The position numbers and the translations under genes were made by a program. The notes beneath the pieces are model-generated. The model made no database searches, was not told the origin of the DNA, and saw only the letters and a program-made list of their open reading frames with translations. A stretch of 64,000 nt of DNA, taken from Sepioteuthis lessoniana. Taxonomy: Eukaryota > Mollusca > Cephalopoda > Myopsida > Loliginidae. The stretch is taken from positions 1 to 64,000 of the forward strand of contig CAUZXS010000111.1 in the NCBI GenBank assembly GCA_963585895.1, given 5' to 3'. This document shows positions 57,900 to 64,000 of the stretch, piece after piece (within the stretch, counting starts at the first letter, position 1; every line of letters begins with the position of its first letter).

Positions 57900-58484
57900 C
57901 TGAGCTGTAAGCCACCCTTTCCAGTGACAGAATATTATTCTTAGATAATAATCAATTATATATTTCTCTTACTTGGATGAACCATTCGTATTTTCAGCAA
58001 CTTGGTTGGGGGAGCATAGTTTTTCCTCATTTTCTTTTTTATCAAAACTCTAGTTATAATTTTACAGCCATTAAGTAAGAATTAAACTATTTTTTTAACA
58101 CTGAAAGAATTTGTAAATGACAGAATTATTATAAATTTGATGAACCTTAAAATAAACAAGACTAATGTTTCTCAATATGCTTTCTACTGCCTCCGGAGGG
58201 CAATGACTAAAATTATTAGAGGCTTACAGGGATGGTGAGAAAATTTGTACATCATCATCATCAGGGAAGTACAGATAAGGGAAGAACAACACTCTATGCT
58301 GTTAAGGTTAACAGGGTAGACATATAGCAACTTTAAGCAGCCTAAAACGCCTTATTGGTTATATCATTTAAAGAGCTTCATTTCTTTGGGGAAATATCTC
58401 GTATGATAGTGAAAATTATGATAGATCGTTTTATCCTGTATTATATCATAATGAAAATTATGATAAAGTGTTTTGTCTTTCTAG
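57900..58484. other. End of intron 3
   Basis: Single-copy AT-rich sequence from the end of the CTTT tract to the switch I acceptor. No element recognised. A pair of short direct repeats (AGTGAAAATTATGAT and ATAATGAAAATTATGAT) lies at about 58410-58460. Confidence 0.5.
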
Positions 58485-58587
58485 GTAAATCCACTCTTGG
58501 AAGCTTTTGGAAATGCCCAAACTCTTATGAATGATAACTCCAGTCGCTTTGGAAAATATATTCAGCTGAAATTTAAAGATGGCCACG
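58485..58587 (+). CDS. Myosin motor exon with switch I
   Basis: A 103-base exon encoding [15 protein letters not shown], then [15 protein letters not shown] and KDGHG, with the final codon split after one base. LLEAFGNA and NDNSSRFGK are the universal switch I region of myosins that contacts the nucleotide and coordinates magnesium. The acceptor is TTTTGTCTTTCTAG and the donor CACG/GTAAGT. The incoming phase is 0 and the outgoing phase 1. The next exon, expected to begin in the loop around an ISEYLLEKSRV-type segment, is not visible in the remaining 5.4 kb, so the following intron is longer than that. Confidence 0.93.
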
Positions 58588-58639
58588 GTAAGTTCGATTC
58601 ATGAAATTAAACTACCTGTTGTTTTCTGAAATGGTAAAA

Positions 58640-58708
58640 TTGGTTGTGTTTAGTTTGTTTGTGTTTCACGGCAAATCAGCCTTTGTGGGTTATTTAATGC
58701 CAAATCCT

Positions 58709-58758
<50 letters not shown>

Positions 58759-58791
58759 GATTTGTAAGTGAATACTTGGTAGGTAACATTG

Positions 58792-58850
<59 letters not shown>

Positions 58851-59160
58851 AGAATTTTAGAATGTCCCAGAGCTAATTTGTTTCCAAGTTTTGCTATCTT
58901 ACACTAATAAGTCTATTTAATAATAACAATCCTTAGTGAAAGATTTTACAGTTCTATTTGTTCCATTGAAAGGACTTTAACAGGTACTACCACTCCAAGT
59001 CAGAGTGGACCTAGGAGTAATGGCAGTGAAAGAGCATTTCACACTCCTAAAAACTTCAGGACTGGAGCATTACTCTCAGTGTTCTATCCAGGACACTTAT
59101 TGAGGAGTCTTACTCCTCTGCAGAGAACCAGTTGGTGTATTCTACAGCCCCAGAATGAAC
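58640..59160 (-). repeat. R1 copy, minus strand
   Basis: Begins 50 bases after the switch I exon with GGGTTATTTAATGCCAAATCC and ends at CTACAGCCCCAGAATGAACTG. AC and TA tracts are inserted near the tail. Confidence 0.75.
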
Positions 59161-59409
59161 TGGGCTGGTAAAATTGCCTTCTCTTGTTGGAATTCAGGTA
59201 GCCATTTTGTCCTCTAGTTGTGGAATTCTTAATATGATACGTCTTGTCATAGAAGGCTGCAAGACAGTAAGATAATGAGGATAATTTGCCCCTTCTCTTA
59301 CATGCCACTACACGTCGCTAATTAGCCAATCTCCTCCTGCTACGAATTGGCAAGTCAATAAATTGTACTAAATTGTGGATGTCTTGTACCCTTCCCCAAA
59401 CAGTCCAAC

Positions 59410-59700
59410 ATCTCTTTTGGTGTAATGGTTATCGTCGCAGGAAATGGACACGGCGACACGAGTTCAAATCCTGGACGAGACTGATTGCATTTCACATAGC
59501 ACTAATATCTTTGGGAAAGGTATGAATCCAATTATTCTCCCTCCAGCTATGGATAAATAGTAGGATAGACTAGGTTCTTCAGCCTTGGTTAGGCAACTAG
59601 TCTAGGAGAAGGAAAACTCTGAATTCAAACCTGCTAAACTCCGCTTAAAAATTAACCTTGTGTCATATCCTGCCCGAGCGGAGGGGTTGGGTAAATAGGA
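59410..59700 (+). mobile_element. SINE-A copy
   Basis: Head GGTGTAATGGTTATCGTCGC, B box GAGTTCAAATCC, and the full body and tail. Target duplication not clear. Lies in the intron after the switch I exon. Confidence 0.85.
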
Positions 59701-60030
59701 TAGGATAAAGTGTCGTTATCGACCAAAAATAACCATGAGAAGAGCATTGTGCATTGTTGGAGAGTTATTAAGATAGACTAGCACATGATTGTGAGTGAGT
59801 TCAATTCTCACCGGGTGCCCACTAGGCTTAACTAAGTTAAACTTAGTAAATGACTATTCCTGTTGGATTAAACTGTAATCTCCATGGTTTGCTAAGATTA
59901 ACTAAGTTAAACTTAGTAAATGACTATTCCTGTTGGATTAAACTGTAAAATGGGTAATCTCCATAGTTTGCTAAGATTATCCTTGGAAGCCCGATTTAAT
60001 GACTCCTTACGCTAAGTATATCCTCCTAAG

Positions 60031-60556
60031 TGTTACATAGCCAGATATACGGATGTCTGAAATATTTCCGAAAGAATCCGAAATACACGACATTCACGAA
60101 ATTGGTTCAGGCACGAAACTTTATTACCTTTGAGTTAAAGGTTATTCGACATGAGGAGAGAGAGAGAGAGACACAATCTTTCTAGGCTGGCTGCTTTGAC
60201 ATCTGCCCCAAACTACGTGCAGCGCCTCATTTGCAAACTACTGGTCTGGCCTCGGTGGGCCCCGAAAGTCAACCTTCCCGTTCGGACGCAGGAACTCAAC
60301 TCACTGTTTTTTCTCAAATCCCAAAAATCTTCAGCTCACGCTTCCGGTTCATGACGTCATTCACACCACCTGGTCTAATTTGCAATCTGGGGTTTTATTT
60401 TGACATCTGTGAATGACGCATCCTCCCCGCGCACGCGTGAACACCTGCGCTCATGCTTGCACCTAACTAACCCATGCACTGAACCGAAAGGTTCTCATCC
60501 TAACTAAACCGAAAGGCAAGATATACAAAAGGAAATCCCTCTGCAATTATATTACA
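60031..60556 (-). mobile_element. Solo LTR (family L2)
   Basis: A 526-bp block starting TGTTACATAG and ending TATATTACA, flanked by TAAG on both sides (60027-60030 and 60557-60560). It is far more GC-rich than its surroundings. Near its left end GAAACTTTATTA is the complement of an AATAAAG signal, so the LTR is antisense. A (GA)n tract lies at about 60155-60171. No coding part is present, and the superfamily is not identified. Confidence 0.75.
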
Positions 60557-60957
60557 TAAGCCCTATCGTATAAATAATTAATGAGTTGGTTGTCTTTTCC
60601 ATTGACACTGCCTCTGTGTACCCTAATATGACTTGTCAAACCTGCTGTAGACCAACATAATTCGTCATAGAATTAACATGAATTACTTGTAGATTAACGA
60701 TGAATCATTTTTGTAAAATGTGTCTTCAATGGTTTTCTGTCATGAGATCTCTCAAATGACTAATCAGACAGACAGACCCTACAACAAATGTTACAAACAT
60801 GTTCAGGCTGTAAAATGTTAGAGAACAAGGTGAAGTCAGGTTTCAAAAGTGCTCATTTCAAACTTGAGTGTTTGATTCTCCATTCTTCAAATGCTTTATA
60901 GCTTTTTTAGATCACTTTCTAACAAGTTCATACACACACACACACACACACATATGG

Positions 60958-60994
<37 letters not shown>

Positions 60995-60995
<1 letters not shown>

Positions 60996-61308
60996 TCAAC
61001 ACTATAACGTTTCAGTTTTAATAAACCATCATCAGGACTTGAAAAAAATGATATCGAGTGTCGTTAGATCACTGACGGGTGTTAAATGAAATACAAAAAA
61101 AAAAGTGGGGGGGGGGAAATTACTTAGTTACATGAAATTTTTCTTAAATATGAATGCTGATTAAACGGTATGCCCTCTTTCTTTGTACATATAATTTCCT
61201 CCCTTGTTTTGTATTTCATTAAACATCCATTGGTGATCTAATGACATTCGATATCATCTATTTACGTCCTGATAAGGGTTTATTAAAACCAAAACGTTAT
61301 AGAGTTGT
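60995..61308. repeat. Diverged inverted repeat, about 95-bp arms
   Basis: ACTATAACGTTTCAGTTTTA, ACCATCATCAGGACTTG and GATCACTGACGG on the left pair loosely with the right arm ending AAAACGTTATAGAGTTG. A single arm recurs at 3300-3405 (ATAATGTTTCAGTTCTAATG). Confidence 0.7.
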
Positions 61309-61394
61309 CTTTCTTTTTCATTAAACTCTTCACTTTAGATTACTTTATTTTTCAAATTTTCTCCATATTGTCAGATTCTTTTCCATTCTTTACT

Positions 61395-61489
<95 letters not shown>

Positions 61490-61491
<2 letters not shown>

Positions 61492-61835
61492 CATCATCAT
61501 GTCTTGCCGCTAGCACGGATATCCCTGACCCTCTCTCGTCACTTCTCCCTATCGTTCATCTATTCTGGCAGGTCTTCAGGGCTACATCCTGTATCCTCAC
61601 ATAGCTGCTGAATGTAAGTTCGAGCTGGTCGTCCTGCTTTTGCCCAGCCATATGTGGGGGTCCATAGGAGTACATCACTTATGAGCTCGCCCCTGCTTCT
61701 CCAGCAGTGTCCTGCCTGTCTGGTTCGTCTAACTTGGATAGTTTTCATGATGGGAGGTAGGTGGCCGTATAGTTGGTGCCTTGTGGGGTGTTACCGCCAG
61801 GACTTGTTTAATATTGCTCTCAGCATTCTTGTGTA
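61490..61835 (-). pseudogene. LINE C-terminal end fragment (best-preserved copy)
   Basis: The minus strand encodes TIQVRRTRQAGHCWRSRGEL, ISDVLLWTPTYGWAKAGRPA and RTYIQQLCEDTGCSPEDLPE. This is the basic tail found at the end of ORF2 in many invertebrate non-LTR retrotransposons. The LINE 3' end would be to the left, in the TA tract ending near 61490. Four more decayed copies lie at 2320, 13215, 22215 and 48237, all on the same strand. Confidence 0.65.
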
Positions 61836-61839
61836 ATAT

Positions 61840-62926
61840 GTATGTATGTATGTATGTATGGGTATGTGTAGATAGATAGATAGATACAAACGTAAAGACC
61901 CAGAAGATATCTAGCAATTGAGAAAATAGGGAGAGAGATGACTGATAAGAACATACAAGAGTCAACTGAAAAGTTCATAAGCTAACCAAAATATTCTCAC
62001 GGAATGTGTCCAAATGAGGTTTTTATTCAACATAGTCCTTTGTACAGTCCACTCACTTCTTCCATTGGTGTTGCAGTGCTTGGATCCCATTAATAAAAAA
62101 AAGTTATCGTATTAACTATTCCAGTTACCCGTGTAGATATATAGACAGGTTTGCTTTCTTAGTAAAATATTTTTGTTTCTTTGTGGGTTATTTACAGCCA
62201 AAGCTATCCTTGTAGAAGAACAGTTGTGGTGCTATTTAACCCATAGTTGTGGGGGATAAAGTGTTTCATACCTTTCCCAAGTGTATTAAAAAACTCTTAA
62301 GAAACGACGACACAAAAATTATAAATGTACAATAAATGCAATTTCTTCACCTCTAGGCATAAAATAACCCAAGATGGTTTGACATGACATTTATCACTCA
62401 ATTAATATTGGAAAAGTATTGAACATAACCAAGAAAATTAAGAGAAACATTAATTTTTTGGATATTTCGTGATTGCTATAATACACCTTTTTAATAGTAT
62501 CGGTAAGCTTGTATTTATAATAAACTGTAGGAGATACCCCAAATTCTCTTTAAAACTTTAAAATATTTAGCTACCTCCTCCCTAATTTTGAAAAAGCCAG
62601 CTGGTTTCATTGATACAGAAATCTAGTTTGGATCCAAACAAGAACCAGTTTTACAACCTGACTACGTTTTATTTCTTTCTTTTTATCGTTAACAAAAGAA
62701 AGGAAAAATGTAAATGATTTCTTTTATCTGCATGAAAAGATTCCCCACTTTTTTTCCTTTTCATTGAAAACTGACCAATCAGAATTGAGCAAGGACATGC
62801 ATGACAGATCTTAAACCAGGACAGTCTGTCTCTTGGATAATAAACACAGACAAATCATTTGAAACTGTTTACAGAAAAACTTTTTGCAATTTCTACTGAT
62901 CTGTTTATTTGAATAAAACCAAATAA
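61840..62926. other. Downstream intron sequence, no gene seen
   Basis: (GTAT)n and (GATA)n tracts at 61840-61890, an eroded SINE-B tail and body at 62165-62290, and a stretch at 62320-62400 resembling R1-associated text at 27590-27665 (ATAAATGTAC, TAGG.ATAAAATAACCC). No coding sequence. Confidence 0.5.
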
Positions 62927-63417
62927 TAACGTCTGCTTTGATTTTTTCTTGACAATTTCTCACAAAGACTTGATCTATCAGCCAACTATCTCCCTATATT
63001 TACTTCTCATCTCATCTCATTTACAACGTGCATATGATAAGTTTCCAGACTTTTTTCATATGGGCACTTTTATTGATAGTACAATAATAACGTCTGTTTT
63101 GATTTTTTTCTTTACAATTTCTCACAAAGACTTGATCTATCAGCCAACTATCTCCCTATATTTACTTCTCATCTCATCTCATTTACAAGGTGCATATGAT
63201 AAGTTTGCAGACTTTTTTCATATGGGCACTTTTATTGATAGTACAATAATAACGTCTGTTTTGATTTTTTCTTGGCAATTTCTCACAAAGACTTGATCTA
63301 TCAGCCAACTATCTCCCTATATTTACTTTTCATCTCATCTCATTTACAAGGTGCATATGATAAGTTTCTAGACTTTTTTTCCTATAGGCACTTTTATTGA
63401 TAGTACAATAATACAAT
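62927..63417 (+). repeat. Tandem array, 161-162 bp unit containing a mariner end
   Basis: Three units. The marker CACAAAGACTTGATC occurs at 62961, 63123 and 63284. Each unit carries TCTGTTTTGATTTTTTC, the CATCTCATCTCATTTACAA stretch, and then GATAAGTTTCCAGACTT plus GGGCACTTTTATTGATAG, the terminal sequence of the mariner family above. Units are nearly identical, so the amplification looks recent. The open frame through it is a by-product of a unit length divisible by three. Confidence 0.9.
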
Positions 63418-63664
63418 ATATATTTTTGAATAAGTATTTAAAAGTCTACTTATTAACTGCAGGGTTTCTTCAACTTCTTACTTGTTGCAACCGCTGTAAC
63501 CAAACTTAAATTCCATTCACACACAGATAAATTAATTGAATGTTGCCGACATTTTTACGTAGTCTCATTGATTGCCACGACGAAAGAAGTGTATTTTAAA
63601 AATGTTTTCGAGATTGGAACTTTTAGCGAATTAAAAAAAATAATTATCATAATTGAAATATTGA

Positions 63665-64000
63665 TTGGTTTGGCTTGTTGGGTTTTATGGCATATCAACC
63701 TTTGTACGTTATTTAACGCCAAATCCATTTTTATGTAAATAATCTGTTCTATTTGAAACAATTCAGTTTAGCATAAGTACACAGTTTAATTGTCAAAAAC
63801 ATTTCTATTTCAAACTATTCCAGCAGTTCTATGTAATAATTCAGTTAAGTGTAAATACAGTTTTAATGTCGAAAAACAGTTCTATTTCAAATAATTCAGT
63901 TAAGCATAAGCACGCAGTTTAAATGCAAGTACGGTTTAATTGTCAAAAACATTTCTATTTCACGCTATTCAGTTTATTCAAACAATTCCTTTTAGCATAA
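63665..64000 (-). repeat. R1 copy, minus strand, running off the window
   Basis: Tail GGCATATCAACCTTTGTACG, then five AACTGAATTG-type units in reverse orientation. Confidence 0.75.

Larger units (their letters stand above)
23928..58587 (+). other. Partial unconventional myosin gene (class III-like), span of four visible exons
   Basis: Four separate segments on the + strand encode consecutive pieces of a myosin motor domain, each bounded by AG and GT splice sites. Joined, they give about 134 residues without a stop and without a gap relative to the usual motor spacing: the stretch from the LGIY end of exon 1 to PPH in exon 2 has about the length I expect in class III myosins. Introns are 23994-40056 (phase 0), 40188-54334 (phase 2) and 54438-58484 (phase 0). 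Myosin III is an actin motor, often with an N-terminal kinase domain, found in photoreceptors and stereocilia-like protrusions; the kinase exons would be upstream and are not seen. Class III is favoured by the VNPF and PPHIFAMAD wording, but class X, VII or a mollusc-specific class cannot be excluded from this fragment. Confidence 0.85.

Noticed and set aside
57193..57910. Open frames of 236, 170 and 119 codons rich in Phe, Ser and Leu
   Set aside because: They are translations of the CTTT microsatellite in three frames; no protein signal remains when the simple repeat is removed.
62949..63296. 115-codon frame with an internally repeated protein
   Set aside because: It is the 162-bp DNA array read in a frame kept open by a unit length divisible by three. 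No known family, and it contains a mariner end.

Overview
The window is animal genomic DNA, very probably from a coleoid cephalopod and most likely an octopus. This is an inference from the AT-rich, intron-heavy layout, the dense tRNA-derived SINE families, the mariner copies and the long AC/TA and CTTT microsatellites. No database search was possible. There is no bacterial-style gene organisation, and almost every longer open frame is simple-sequence or repeat noise.

The one host gene I can support is on the + strand: four consecutive exons of an unconventional myosin motor domain, at 23928-23993, 40057-40187, 54335-54437 and 58485-58587. They join in frame (phases 0, 2, 0, then 1 at the outgoing donor) and encode the N-terminal motor segment TYIGDILIAVNPF, then PPHIFAMAD, the ATP-binding P-loop GESGAGKT and switch [10 protein letters not shown]. 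The wording fits class III myosin best. The introns are 16.1, 14.1 and 4.0 kb, so the four exons give 403 coding bases in 34.7 kb. Earlier and later exons lie outside the window or were not recognised.

Everything else is repeats. (i) At least five tRNA-derived SINE families, called A-E here; several copies have exact 10-19 bp target-site duplications. (ii) A recurrent non-coding repeat, R1, in about 13 copies, whose 3' tail is shared with SINE-B. (iii) Class II relics: a roughly 3 kb P-element/THAP9-like transposase pseudogene (15.8-18.8 kb) split by a solo LTR, a Tc1-like pseudogene (11.2-12.2 kb) split by a SINE, a mariner-like pseudogene (46.8-48.2 kb) split by a SINE, two 900-bp internally deleted mariner copies sharing one deletion junction made of TTAGGG-like repeats, and small MITEs. 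(iv) Solo LTRs of at least three families. (v) LINE fragments: five C-terminal pieces, all antisense to the gene, and one sense reverse-transcriptase piece. (vi) Tandem arrays made from pieces of these elements (35, 58, 89 and 162 bp units) and several long fold-back repeats inside the myosin introns.

Layout: 0-24 kb is repeats upstream of the first visible exon; 24-40 kb is intron 1, with a mariner copy, R1, an 89-bp array and hairpins; 40-54 kb is intron 2, with an unexplained low-repeat island at 41.3-44.3 kb, a SINE-C trimer and the mariner relic; 54-58.5 kb is intron 3, with a pogo-like MITE and a 0.7 kb CTTT tract; 58.6-64 kb is the next intron, with a solo LTR, a LINE end, a fold-back repeat and a mariner-end array.
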